Below, in pieces: positions 30,924 to 41,468 of a stretch of DNA of 41,468 nucleotides. The translations under genes were made by a program, and so were the position numbers. The DNA is from Selaginella moellendorffii (taxonomy: Eukaryota; Streptophyta; Lycopodiopsida; Selaginellales; Selaginellaceae). Where the stretch lies: assembly GCF_000143415.4 (NCBI RefSeq), contig NW_003314437.1, forward strand, positions 49,015 to 90,482, in the 5' to 3' direction. The notes under the pieces were generated by a model, which saw only the letters and a list, made by a program, of their open reading frames with translations, was not told the DNA's origin and searched no databases. Position 1 is the stretch's first letter. Every line of letters begins with the position of its first letter.

Positions 30924-32073
30924 TGTAAGCCACAAATTTTTCCTTTCCAATTTGCCAGCTTACCTCGTCTATCCGTCCAACACTACCTTGGCTTATGCTA
31001 AGTTCCCTTGCCAAGGTTCTCACCTATGGTACCAGCTCCTACTTGGTTTCAGCTACTCACTGCACGAGCAACGGAGAGTTAGCCATCCATCCATGGATAC
31101 CCAAATCACTCCCAATCCCCCTCCCCGGGTTAGACTGGATTTAAGGTTCGACTACACTCCCTGCAAGCACAAGCAGCCAAGCACACCAAGCTTCCAGGTT
31201 CCTAACATCCCTTGGTACCACAAGACTTGATCATGGGACCCTCTAAATCCCTAGTCTTGAGTGCAACACTTGCTTCGGGACGCCGGGGCGAAACACCGTG
31301 GCCTAGCGGCCCGGTATGGGTACCTCTACCCCCCCACTTCCATCCCGAAGCAAGGCCCAAGCCCCTAGGAAGGGCGAGGACCAATGAGCCGCATAGTACT
31401 CAAGTGGGGCACCACTCCACATGAGCCGGGAGCACCGCAATCGGTTTCCCTTTCGGGAGTGGGAGCTGCTCTTGAGCACTTCCTTGGATGGCCCCTCCGG
31501 CACCAACCAAGTCCATACTCACTCCCACCCAATACCCCTCGGTCCCAATCTCAACCTCAAGTCGGTTTGGAAGCCCCACTGCAGAGTCCCTTCAAAATTG
31601 GTTCCTGGACCTCACTATCCCTACTATACTTTTGGAACCCCCTGCAGCCCCCCCCCCCCCTGGGAGACGCACACTTTGGGCTTTCACCCCTTGACCCGTA
31701 TTAGTATTTGGACTTAGTCTTTGGCTCGATCTCGAACTCGATTTCAGATCCGACTTTGGATTCGGTCTCGGAATCGATCTCGGACTCGATCTCGGACCCG
31801 ATCTCGGACCCGACCTCGGACTCGACCTCGGACTCGGTCTCGGACCCGATTTCGGATCTTAGACTCTGTCTTGAACTCGGTCTCAAACTCGGTCTTGAAC
31901 TCGGTCCCCGAGTCGGCCTCGGACTCGATTCCGGACTCTATCTTGAACTCGGTCTCCGAGTCGGTCTTGGACTCAATCTTCGACTTGGTCCCATCCGATG
32001 AACTCTTTGTCATTTTGGTCATGCATTCGGGGTTCCTTTAGCCTACGACACCTCGACGAGTTGGTTCCTTACA
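30924..32073 (-). repeat. 5' LTR of element C
   Basis: On the plus strand it runs from TGTAAGCC to CCTTACA, about 1,150 bp, and abuts the primer binding site. Read on the minus strand it follows the same order as LTR B: hexamer satellite, then GGTGAAAGCCCAAAG, then CGTCTCCCAG and AAAAGTATAGTAGGG. B and C LTRs are therefore related families in opposite orientation. The satellite part is at about 31720-32000. Confidence 0.7.
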
Positions 32074-32084
32074 GATTTACCGTT

Positions 32085-33390
32085 CGATGAGGACATCGAA
32101 CTTCGTCTATGGGTGGTGGAGTTGTGAGACACAAATTCCCTAGGCCCCAATGTGGAGCCGGAAGGGTGCCACATGGTAGTGGCCGAAGCGAAAGCCAAAC
32201 GAGCGTAACACGTTTGGACTAAAAGCTCCGACTTGGAAGGTCGAGAGCGGGAGTGGAACTCCCAACAAGGTGCTCAAGGAGCGAGCACGAGGCAACCAAT
32301 AAGCAAGGCTCCAAAAAGGGACCCAAAAAGGACCAACACATGATACATGGAAGTGTCCGAGATGGAGTCCGAGATGGAGTCCGAGCTGGACCAAGACGGA
32401 GTCTGAGGTGGACCAAGACGGAGTCCGAGATGGAGTCCGAGATGGACTGAGATAGAGTCCGAGATGGACCGAGACAGAGTCCGAGATGGAGTCCGAGACG
32501 GAGTCCGAGATGGAGTCCGAGATGGACCCGAGATGGAATCCGAGATGGAGTCCGAGAAGGACCCGAGATGGAGTCCGAGGTCGAGACCGAGACCGGGACT
32601 GAGACCGGGACCGAGACCGAGACCGAGACCGAGACTAGGACCGAGACCGAGACCAAGGCCGAGACCGAGGCCGAGGCCGAGCCCGAGCCCGAGCCCGAGT
32701 CCGAGTCCGAGTCCGATTTCGAGTCTGAGAGGGTGAAAGCCCAAAGGCGAAAGGCAGGGAGAGTACCCACGAGGCCCACGTAGGGCCACGGTGTTCCGAA
32801 ATGTCATCCCAAAGTCCCAGACTGTGGAAAGGAAGAGGAGTAGTCCTCTGGTGTGGTGACCAAAGACACGGTCACACAGGGAGGAAGTCCTAGAGGACAG
32901 TGGGACTTAGTGGTCGGGCACGTGGGCCTTGATCTAGTGGTAGTGTTGGTGAGCACGGCCAAGGACGAAAAGGGACTTGGTGGGGACTGGAACGGAGATT
33001 TTGGGGAAGGCTAATCCCCATGTCTGTGGGCATCCTAAGGATGCTAAGGAGTGGATCTGGGATGATCACTCGTGCATGGATGGCTCAGTCTTTGAGTGAC
33101 GGGACTGGGATGCAGGTGGTGTCAGACTATCGTTGTGACCAAGGTGAATGGGCATGGCCTTAGCGTAACAGGCTGATATGTCAATGGTACCTTGGGGTGT
33201 TGATCATGGGATCGGACACATGGAGCACTTGGACCAAGTGCATTGGTTGAGTGGCATGGATGCCATTCTTGGGGGCTAGCAAGTCCCTAAGTCCAAAATA
33301 GGACCTATGGAGGTTGTGAATGAGACTCCTCCAAGTGGTTGGAGGTGTGGTTAAGTGACTAAAGTAGAATGGAAAATTTAGTCGCTTACA
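32085..33390 (+). repeat. 3' end of element B: polypurine-like tract and LTR B copy 3
   Basis: TTCGATGAGGACATCG, then GGGTGGTGGAGT, precede the LTR start TGTGAGACAC at 32123. The LTR ends CGCTTACA at 33390 (1,268 bp). It is followed by CTCTC, pairing with CTCTT before copy 1. The satellite is at 32355-32730. To its right the RT frame of element A resumes at once. Confidence 0.8.
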
Positions 33391-33395
33391 CTCTC

Positions 33396-34250
33396 CTCAT
33401 GTGGCTTCTTCCACTCAAATGGCACATTCTTATGCAACAACCATATCAAAGGAATAGCTACCTACAAACTTATAATGGAAACATTGATAATAACTAGCCA
33501 TACCAAGAAAACTGTATAACTTGGCCACTGAAGTCGGTGTATGCCAATTCTCCACCACAGCCACCTTTCTTGGATCCGTCTTGGCACCCTTAGATGTCAT
33601 AATATGGCCTAGGTATTCCACTTCTGACTTTGCAAACTCATATTTGCTCCTCTTAGCATAAAGTTTGTTGTCACATAGTAACAAAGGAACCTTACACAAA
33701 TGGACTCTATGCTCCTCCATATTCTTGCTAAAAAATAGAATATCATCCAAGAAAATCTTCACAAACTCATGAAGAGAATGCCCAAATACCTTCGTCATTA
33801 ACCGAGTAAATATGGCTGGTGCATTCATCAAACCAAATAGCATAATTGTAAACTCAAAATGCTTGAATGTGTTAAATGTTGCCTTGGAGATAGATGCATC
33901 ATCTATTGCAATCTGATGATATCCACTCCTCATATCAATCTTGATAAATACTCATGCTTCACCAAGTTTATCTAAGATATCATCCACACAAAGTATTGGC
34001 AATTTATCCTACACTGTCTTCTTGTTCAAGGCATGGTAGTCAATATACATGTGCATTGAACCATCCTTCTTCACAACCAATACTAGAGCACCAAACAGAA
34101 AGTTACTTGACTGAATAAATCCAAACTCAAATAACGCCCTAAGTAACTCCAACCGAAGTGGACGCCAGTAAATTGGCCACGTCCCCAACTCCAACGTAAT
34201 CCCATGCTCCACATCTCATAATGGAGGCAACCCATGAGGAAGTTTAGATG
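33396..34250 (-). pseudogene. Ty3/Gypsy reverse transcriptase (element A), split by insertion
   Basis: Minus-strand RT motifs in order: MYIDYHALNK (about 34010-34050, normally CIDYRALN), MRSGYHQIAI (about 33900-33933), LFGLMNAPAIFTRLM, FLDDILFFSK (the YxDD box, here FLDD), KSEVEYLGHI and LYSFLGMASYY. Frame breaks lie between 33934 and 34009. The frame runs to WKKPHEES at the junction with LTR B copy 3 and continues at position 221 on the other side of the nest. Confidence 0.85.
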
Positions 34251-34311
34251 GAAAAACATTGAAAAACTTGTCAATTACATCCTTTACTACTGCTTCTCCC
34301 TCACACGTGCC

Positions 34312-34599
34312 TTAGTCCCCTAAGTCACAAACAAACAGCAAGTAACTCAAAAGTGTTTTTCCATTATGACAAGCCTGCTTTAAAGATATAGCGAAGAGGA
34401 TAACAACTAGAGGTTGAACTCCCTTTCCAAACCACACATCTTTAATGCCACCATACTCTAGCGAGACATGCTTAATACTCCACTTTATCTCTAGATCCAC
34501 CTTCACCAACCATAGCATCCCAAGAATGAGATCCAGATGATCGATATCTATAAGATAAAAAGTTTCCATAAGTGTGGTTTTGCCAACCAACACTTCCAA
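34312..34599 (-). pseudogene. Protease-region fragment of element A
   Basis: Contains FYLIDIDHLDLILGMLWL, the end of a Gypsy aspartic protease (consensus DVILGMDWL), followed by a VDLEIKWS segment. It lies between gag and RT on the same strand. The region to 34783 is degenerate. Confidence 0.65.
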
Positions 34600-34782
34600 C
34601 CCTTCTACACAAGCATCAAAATGCTAAGCAAAATGACAAAAGTGTTGCCGCATGCTCTCACTATGAAGGCCATCAATGAAATAGGACTTGTTCTAATCTA
34701 GATCCTTCATTAGAACACGGATAATCAAATAAGTAAGCTTCTCAATATAGTCTCCGAGCATCATTTTTTCTTGCTAAAAATG

Positions 34783-35287
34783 TCAAAGTTCTATGCAAGC
34801 ATTCTCCACATTGTAGTAAAGGGCAAAATGTAAATGAAAAGCATCCTCAAACTCATCCATGGTAAACATTGGTGGTTTTTTATTCGCAACATGAGACTCC
34901 TCAAGCCAATTCCACCACAGAAGACCCACATCACACAAAACCATTGGAATAGCCACAAAAGCCTTTGCATCTAGAGTTCCTCTAACAGCCAAGAACTTCT
35001 TCATATTGGCTAGCCAAGCTAGACACTCATTCACACCACCATCACTAGAAAAGATTGGAATCTTGAGTTGATCTTGGAGTGCCACCATGTCCAGCCTCAA
35101 GTGCCTCAACACGCTCACATATGGTATCCATCATTTCATGCATCTCATCTTGCATTTGTTGCTAATTTTGATTAACTCACAACTCATTAACAACATCTTG
35201 AATGGTCCAAACCTTTGCAGCTCCATCAGTGCTATCATCAGTACCACCAGTGACAATAGGATTCCAGCATTCAGCTTGGTCAGCCAT
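34783..35287 (-). pseudogene. gag of element A, degenerate
   Basis: ATG at 35285-35287. The first segment has VWTIQDVVNEL then TGA; after further stops the Gag core has CLAWLANMKKFLAVRGT and LWWNWLEESH. The same protein, about 65-70 percent similar by eye, is encoded on the plus strand at 41010-41468, including the same in-frame TGA after the NEL/HEL segment. Confidence 0.75.
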
Positions 35288-35298
35288 TGCAATTAACT

Positions 35299-35600
35299 CC
35301 TTTATTACCAATGTTATAATCCAACACAAAGAAACAAAGATTTAGTCCCCATAAACTATGCTATGCCTCCTTTTGAGGTTCCTTACCACCCAACCACTCC
35401 TGAGCTACCTCAAAAACTCTATTGTGCCACCACTCCACTGTGAGCTCTAGGGTAGGTTAAATTCCTTACCCTAACATGCCTTAATATACCCTTGAGTTTC
35501 CCTTTGACCAATGTTGACCATGTGGTCAAAGCTGGTGCCTAAAATAATAGAGGCAGAGTTTTTTGTTTTCTCATTTGAAAAGAAAGGTACTCCATAATCA
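35299..35600 (-). repeat. Possible 5' LTR end and primer site of element A
   Basis: Minus strand reads GGATTATAACA followed by TTGGTAATAAAGG, a poor match to an initiator-Met primer site, just before gag. The LTR would extend to the right from 35312, but its outer end was not found. Confidence 0.3.
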
Positions 35601-36640
35601 TTCATTTAGTCAATTAGAAAGATATCAACTGGTTCCATGATTGGAGTGATCATTTGATACCAGGAAAAGACTCCAAGAAACCATGAGGACTTTAGACTCT
35701 ATGAGGTGTTTTGATTGCACAAAAACTGGTTTCCCAAGTTTGGCACGTTCAAATGATAGATTAAAGGGGATGAAGCTGCATAAGTCATTTACACAATTAA
35801 ACTCACTTGAATGAGTGAGTATTAAGGTTTCAAGGCTAAATGATGTGCTCTTATAAATCTCAATTGTCATTTCTTGGAGATCGTCGTGTCAGAACGAGGG
35901 TATCACAATTTCTAATGTAGACATGTGATCAAAAGTTATTCTATTTTTCCCAGTGGAGCTGGGATCCCAGCTATGTGCTAATACATTTTCTTGCCAGATG
36001 GACAATTCACGTTGGAGAAATTTTGAATGGAAAGAAATTGAATTCTGACTGCATTCCTTATAAGGCTCCTCTTTCTTGATGTTTAACAAATCTTTAACAA
36101 CAGGAAGTTTGGTGGACAGCACTCTGCTTCCTTCTGTGTGACTTGTTTATTTTTATTTTTATTTGTTTCGTTTTGTTTTTCACTCTAGGCATCCAGTAAA
36201 ATTTGAATTTCTAGGCAACTGCTATTGAACAAATATTGATGGGCTCGCTTCTTCTTCATTTTTTAGCGGTGGCCATAAATATGTCCATGGTTAAGACAAA
36301 AGAAGTACAATGAAGCATCTAAGAAGAAAAGAAATCAAAGAACAAGGAAGACGAGGTTTGAGTTAACTTTGTGCTTTGGAGAGCTTGAAGCTTCTTACTT
36401 TGAGAATGGACTGGATTGGCTCCTCTCACTGAGAAGTACGGAGGAGGTGGATCCTTGTGCGGGCTAGGAAAATTCTAAGTTATCATGGTGACAGTTTTTG
36501 GCTAGCACATACCGATTCTTGTGTCAAAGAGCTATCACCCCAGCATTGCAAGAAGAAAAGTGGATTATCACCTCATGTTCGCAGCATATACTGCTCAGCA
36601 AAAGAAGAATGGAAACCTACTTAGAACGTTCTGGCTAATG
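35601..36640. other. Unassigned intergenic DNA
   Basis: AT-rich, with only short ORFs lacking recognisable motifs. No RNA gene or repeat structure was identified. Confidence 0.4.
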
Positions 36641-36642
36641 GT

Positions 36643-36976
36643 CCTGGGCACAGTGTAGCGGTTTAAGATGGGCGTAAGCCTAGGTGAGGCTTACTGGAGT
36701 CCACACCAGGTCAAAGCCCTCACCGTGCTCAGATCTCGATCGCCCTTCCTCGTCGCACCATTCCCAAGCCAATCCTCTCCCAGCCCTAGCTCCCACCACC
36801 CCTTTTCTTGCCCCTGCCGCTGCATCCCAAGAAGTCCCATCGCCCGATCCTCTAACAAACCCATTCTTCCTGCCACGTCGGATTCACTTGTGTCCATGTC
36901 ATCGTCCACATGTGCCGCCTCGCTTTGTTCTACGGGCTCATTGTTGACCACTACAGCACGGTCTGTATTGAATTAG
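36643..36976 (+). repeat. Candidate tRNA-derived SINE-like sequence
   Basis: GGGCACAGTGTAGCGGTTTAAG (36646-36667) resembles a pol III box A region, and CCAGGTCAAAGCCC (36707-36720) a degenerate box B. The following 250 bp are C-rich and encode only Pro/Ser-rich low-complexity frames. No poly(A) tail or target duplication was found, so this is tentative. Confidence 0.25.
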
Positions 36977-37163
36977 TGGTTCGCACATCTTTATTGTGCG
37001 TTCCAGATTTGTTTTGACGGCTAAGATCATAAACAAACTCCTCCGTTCATACGATTCGATTTGCGGTTTCTGGTCGCGTGGCAACTCATCAATCTCTCAA
37101 GGCAAAAGAAGTAAATGTAACAGCGTACATAATTTTTACTGAAAAATGAAAGTCAAGTTGAAA

Positions 37164-37248
37164 ATGTATTGACCGGTGATTAGAGGAGCTCGAGGGAGAC
37201 GCATCCGCTTGTATATGCCCTAATGCTAGGTTAACCTTCAATTTAGCA
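37164..37248 (+). promoter_or_regulatory. Short upstream region of the GH16 gene
   Basis: A TTGACC W-box-like motif is at 37169-37174 and a TATATG at about 37213, which would leave a very short leader before ATG 37249. Weak evidence, based on motifs alone. Confidence 0.25.
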
Positions 37249-39715
37249 ATGTCAATACTTCCTGTCGGGCTTTTGCTGTTATGGCATTCAGCCATTTTTG
37301 GTTCAGGAAAACAGTTCACTGCTAACTCGCTTGCCGCAGCTCGAATCACTGACGCTGTTTTGTTTCTTAATGAACTCGACCCAAGTGTTCTGGATGAAGA
37401 ATGCCGAGGGCAGCTCCAAACAATACAGGTTTGATACAAAGACAATCCAAACATCTTTTGCTTTCAGCTTGGCCTTCTTAGGTCAACCGAAGCCTTGCAA
37501 GCAGGGGAGAACAACGATGCAATCGGAGAGATAGGTGTGGCAGAAGCAAGCCTGGACACATGCCTTTTGACTATGAGAAAATTGAAATCTCCTGAAGCAC
37601 GCAGGGCTCGCTCTAGCCTTCGAAAAGTTGGTCTAAGCGTCTCGACTGCTGATCAATTGATACAGATATCCAATCAAATTCACACTTTGAGACACCCTCC
37701 TGAAGCATCCCGGGTGCCTTTAAACACCCGACCGAAATTTGCAATAAGCCAAGATCCCCCACATCCAAGTATGTCAAAAATTCCTACAGCGGATATTTTT
37801 AAAATACCACCAAAATCTGGATCTCCTCAAACTAATGAAAAGGTGGTTTCAACTATGCCGGTCTCAACAACGCCTTTCAAAACGGACGTGGTAGAACAAC
37901 ACACTCCAAGCTTGTATTCGTCATCTAATAGCCCGAAGTTCACAACAGCAGACGATACAGATCCACCACCAACAGACTCAAGCCACATGAAGACAAGTTT
38001 GCAAAATGGCCACCAGTTTTCTACTTCAGGTGATTACATCTCTAACAACTGACACTAAAATACACTTTCAATGATGTCAGACTCGGTCTTTCGGCCCAAT
38101 ACTACTGTTCCAAATTCAACCATATATCTTTCTGGACTAACTCCAACGGCTGCTTTCCGACAGTCAGGGGAACCTTTGTCGTCAATTCTAGTTGACTTCT
38201 GCTCAAACCATGTAGACAGGAAAGGAAACAACGTTATCATGCATTTGGACAAAGCTTGTGGTATGTGGCTAATTTCACCTGATTTGGCCTCGCTGAGGAC
38301 TTTAAAATGCAGGAGCAAAGTTTCATTCTGCAGATATGTTTACTTCAGGGGTGTTCTCTGCCTGGATACGAACTGCAGTAAAATCAGTTGGTGTTAGCAG
38401 CAGTTTTTATGTATATTGTGACTGGTGATTTATAGCGCTTATACTAATGCCTGAATACATGCAGATAACCTCTAATGACCACACACCAGATACAATTAGC
38501 TTCGAATTTTATGGAAATCAACCAAAAAGGCTAACAACAAGCTATACGGTGCAAGGAATATCCGATAACAACAAACAGACTTTTGCAGTTTCTTTTGATA
38601 CATCTCTTAAATTTCACAAGTACACCATCAAATGGGATACCGAAGGCATAATGTAAGGTATCTTCTTGTGTTTCTGTGAGTCATATTAAATATTAATGGC
38701 AGGTGGCTCGTCGATGACTTGCTATTTCGAGCAATTGCAAAGACAAGCGGCAAGCCTTATCCTGAAAAGCCAGGAGGTCTATACGGGCTGATTTGGGACG
38801 CCTCCCATGCTGGTTTAGCTGGCACAATCGATTGGCAGAACAGTCCTTTCACCATCTACTACACCGATATTCTTGTTTCGTCGCCTCTGGTTTCTGGAAC
38901 ATGGAGGTTACCACCTCAAACGACAATACCATCTGAATCTATCCCTGCACCAATGCGTCCCCTCGTCATTGATTATTGTGGATCTAATGTGGAGGTCACT
39001 GACACTGATATTGAAATAAAACTCGACGTCCAGCCAAAATGCGGTTCGTGAAATTTTTGTTAGTTATCTTCTAAAATTTCTTCATGTTACTAGGTGGTAG
39101 AATTCGATCTGTTTCTAGGTATCTTGAAGGAGCATTCACTGTCCGAGTAAAATGCTCTGTAGGTGACACGAGTGGTCTCGTCTCAAGCTTTTACGTATGT
39201 TTTATACAGTTTTAGTTGCTTCTATGTTTAAAATTTTTAGTATTTTGGCAGTTATCATCTCTTGAAGGAAATGACGACGCTGACGAGATTATCTTTGAAT
39301 GGCTGGGCTTTAACAAGCATGTTGTTCAAACCAATTTTCGTGTGAACGGTCGTGCTGCTAACGACGAGGTCATTGATTTGAACTTTGATTGTTCACTGGG
39401 CTTCCACAAATACACAATTAGATACAGCAAACAACACATCCAGTTAAGGTTCTTTGTTTAAGCTGATACTTTGGTTAATCGTTCTCTATTCTTTTTGGCA
39501 GATGGGTTGTTGATGAACGTCTTTTGAGGACTGTAACCTTTTCACAGCAGTCATTGCTTGCAGGGACACCTTATCCTGTGAAACCCATGTATGTCTATTC
39601 GTCAGTGTGGAACGGCTCAGATGTGAACAATGGAAAGTGGGCTGGAACGTGGCATGGCACTGGTTTGCCTTATACAGTTCTATTCAGCGATATAACTATA
39701 ACATCCTCAGAATGA
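37249..39715 (+). CDS. Secreted protein with PMEI-like segment and two tandem GH16 (XTH/Crh-like) domains
   Basis: Nine exons: 37249-37428, 37468-38029, 38081-38260, 38313-38410, 38465-38652, 38703-39043, 39094-39194, 39252-39448 and 39502-39715. All introns are GT-AG (39-57 bp), and the frame closes at 686 residues. Residues 1-20 look like a signal peptide. C52 and C92, 39 residues apart in Ala/Leu-rich helices, match the second disulfide of pectin methylesterase inhibitors; the first hairpin is absent or on an unseen exon. A Pro/Ser/Thr linker (about 120-245) follows, then two GH16 domains. Domain 1 has DTISFEFYG (349-357), with Thr for the nucleophile Glu; domain 2 has DEIIFEWLG (561-569) with both glutamates. 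Each has FHKYTI and a Trp-rich C-terminal part. Probable role: cell-wall glucan transglycosylation or binding. The start is the least certain part. Confidence 0.75.
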
Positions 39716-40108
39716 TTGGAAATCTGTGCCAAAATAAGCATACCATCCAAGGCAGAATGCAATGAGAAACTATCTTTTTGCATTTCATTGCATCTTATTT
39801 CTCCTCTCCTCCTCAATTGCCTTGAAATCACACCATTTCTGTAATAGCGAGCTTCTATATTACATTACAAGCCTCAGCACTTTTCTTGGTATAACCTTCT
39901 TCCCGTTTTCTTTTTCTTATTGAACGTGAAGGCACCCGTTTTTCCCTGGTGTCCTTTCATCAAAACACTTTTATCACTGCTATGACGAGTTTTAGCTTTC
40001 CATTTGTACGTTTTTTCTGCTAAAACTCTTGATGAGTTTGAAGATAACAGACCTTTAAATTGATTTTTCTCATTCTAGAATTGGACACACTTTTTCTAAG
40101 GGTTTCTA
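39716..40108. other. Convergent 3' intergenic region
   Basis: About 390 bp between the stop codons of the GH16 and cytochrome c genes. AT-rich, with no further gene; it should contain both 3' UTRs. Confidence 0.6.
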
Positions 40109-40541
40109 TTATCCCGATTTCTTTAAGTATGCTATTAAATCGGCCCTGTCTTGAGGTTTCTTTAATCCAGGAAAAACCATCTTGTTCCCTGGCATAAACT
40201 GCAATATTTTAAATTTAGAACCTTTATAATTGTCAAACAGCTTTTCTGACCTTCTTGGGATTCAAAAGATAGTCATATAACGTATCATCCTTCCAGGTAA
40301 CCTTAGCATTCCTGTTTGCCTGAGAGAAAGAAAAACCAGGAGCTGTCCCAGAAACTCGTCCAACAACTCCGTTGAGATTTGGGCCTACAAATTACGCAAA
40401 GTTAATTGCAGTAGTTTTCAGATGGGTACCTTGTTTGTGGCCACCCCCCTTCTCAATCGTGTGACAAGCAGAACATTTGGTCTTAAACAGCTTTTCTCCA
40501 CTCGCTGCATTCCCGGCTGGGGCATCCTTAAAAGTTGCCAT
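40109..40541 (-). CDS. CYTC: Cytochrome c (mitochondrial electron carrier)
   Basis: Three exons on the minus strand: 40430-40541, 40251-40384 and 40109-40198. Introns are 45 and 52 bp and the product is 111 residues. It starts [19 protein letters not shown], has the haem motif CSACH, then [35 protein letters not shown] and a C-terminal [11 protein letters not shown] helix. The axial Met is in the PGNKM segment. The N-terminal extension and length match plant cytochrome c, which carries electrons from complex III to complex IV in the intermembrane space. The splice phases fit exactly and no defect is seen. Confidence 0.95.
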
Positions 40542-40562
40542 AACCTAAACCTAGTAAATACC

Positions 40563-40572
40563 TCCACGTGTA
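40563..40572. promoter_or_regulatory. G-box (CACGTG) upstream of cytochrome c
   Basis: TCCACGTGTA about 25 bp upstream of the start codon, within the likely leader or core promoter. G-box/ABRE motifs bind bZIP and bHLH factors in plants; function here is inferred only from the motif. Confidence 0.3.
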
Positions 40573-41009
40573 CCCTCTTTATCCTCCAGCAGAGCGAGAT
40601 CCGCAATGAGCTGATTTTACACCGATTCCCAAGCAGCAGTGTGACCTACAAACCAAACATGGTAATAAGAGAGGTAAAGTTTAGCACTTACATAATTTAC
40701 AACCCTAAAAAGTTCTCAGCAGCAACTATCAACGACCCCACATACCTGTAGACAAGCTTAGTAGAATAGAGAAACAAGAAACACTACACTTTGGACTGTT
40801 AAGAATCATGCAGATGGCGAACAACATGAAAAGTTGGAAGAGGCACTAGAGAGTTTGTTTATGTTAGGTACCAGGTCAGGATAATAGGATAAAGAAAGGG
40901 CCCTGCAATCAAGTGATCACCCCTTTAGCCAATTGGATTAGGGTGTAAGGGATAGAATCTCGAAGCAGTTGATTAAGTGCAATTTTTATTGGAGGAATAT
41001 AAAAGTTGA
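40573..41009. other. Cytochrome c upstream region and retrotransposon boundary
   Basis: No gene was recognised. It should include the cytochrome c promoter and then the unseen edge of the retrotransposon that starts coding at about 41010. Confidence 0.4.
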
Positions 41010-41468
41010 TATCCTATTGTTGATGGTGGTGCCAAAAATGGTGCAAACGGAGCTGTGAAGGTTTGGACCATTCAAGATGTTATTCATGAGTTGTGAGCCC
41101 TTAATCAAAATCAACAAGAGATTCAAGACAAAATGCATGGCATGATGCATACCATGTATGAGCGTGTTGAGGCACTCGAGGCTGGACATGGTAGTGCTCC
41201 ATGTAAGCCTTCCTTGGTAAATCGACTCATGATTCCAACCTTTTCCAGTGATGGTGATGTGGACAAGTGTCTTGCTTGGCTAACCAATGTGAAGAAGTTC
41301 TTGGCCGCTAGGGGAACTCCAGATGCCGAGGCTTTAATAGCTATTTCAATGGTTTTGTGTGATGTGAGTCTTCAATGGTGGAATTGGCTTAAGGAGTCTC
41401 ATGTCTCAGATAAGAAACCACTAGTGTCTACCATAGATGAGTTTGAGGCTGCTTTCCATTTACCTTTT
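41010..41468 (+). pseudogene. gag of an element-A-type Ty3/Gypsy retrotransposon, cut by window end
   Basis: Plus-strand frame with GAVKVWTIQDVIHEL, TGA, then a coiled Gln/Met-rich stretch, MYERVEALEAGHGS, and the Gag core CLAWLTNVKKFLAARGTPD and QWWNWLKESH. It is the same family as the gag at 34783-35287, in the opposite orientation, so the host genes between 37 and 40.5 kb are flanked by inverted relatives. The in-frame TGA is shared. Confidence 0.75.

Overview
The window looks like nuclear DNA of a vascular plant, most likely a lycophyte close to Selaginella. The reasons are a plant-type cytochrome c gene, spliceosomal introns of about 38-57 bp in nearly every gene model, TTTAGGG telomere-type repeats, and a solo LTR of the 5S-derived Cassandra kind. 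About 35 kb is a nest of transposons. Only the last third holds ordinary host genes.

Layout. A Ty3/Gypsy element (A, minus strand) is split between positions 1-221 and 33396-35287. The break in its reverse transcriptase/RNase H frame is filled by everything between 227 and 33390. That insert is bounded by LTRs of a second family (B) with a near-perfect 5-bp target duplication (CTCTT/CTCTC). Three B LTR copies carry GAGTCC/GAGACC-type satellite arrays. A third retrotransposon fragment (C, minus strand: LTR, PBS, gag, protease) lies at 29358-32073.

The most striking content is at 3404-26561: two inverted copies of an unusual DNA transposon, 245 bp apart. Element 1 (12.8 kb) and element 2 (10.1 kb, internally deleted) share a 24-bp terminal inverted repeat starting AAGCTYTATTTCG. 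Each is flanked by its own 4-bp target duplication (ATAG and AACT). The element carries two divergent genes: a DUF7869-like DD(E/D) transposase of about 1,030 codons, and a multi-exon gene of about 1,640 codons. In the second gene an N-terminal ParB/sulfiredoxin-like domain, a possible degenerate methyltransferase-like region, basic and acidic linkers and a C-terminal FCP1/NLI-type HAD phosphatase domain join in one splice-consistent frame, interrupted by two UAG codons.

Both copies are peppered with more than 40 copies of a roughly 22-bp palindrome (half-site ATGGCRTGWGG followed by its inverse), which I do not see outside the elements. The palindromes sit in intergenic DNA, form most of several tiny introns, and are exonised in frame. 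This is the best candidate for an undescribed system: a transposon with its own dispersed palindromic sites and a ParB-like protein.

The two copies have complementary damage. Element 1 keeps the ParB-FCP1 gene but has a 404-bp frameshifting deletion in its transposase. Element 2 keeps the transposase core (one late TGA) but has lost the 3' half of the ParB-FCP1 gene. Element 2 also carries the Cassandra-like solo LTR, whose empty site is preserved in element 1.

Host genes: a nine-exon gene at 37249-39715 encodes a predicted secreted protein of about 686 residues with a PMEI-like helical segment and two tandem GH16 (XTH/Crh-like) domains, the first lacking the catalytic nucleophile. A three-exon cytochrome c gene lies convergently at 40109-40541. 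The right end (41010-41468) enters another element-A-type gag on the plus strand. All assignments come from reading the sequence and from family knowledge; no searches were run.
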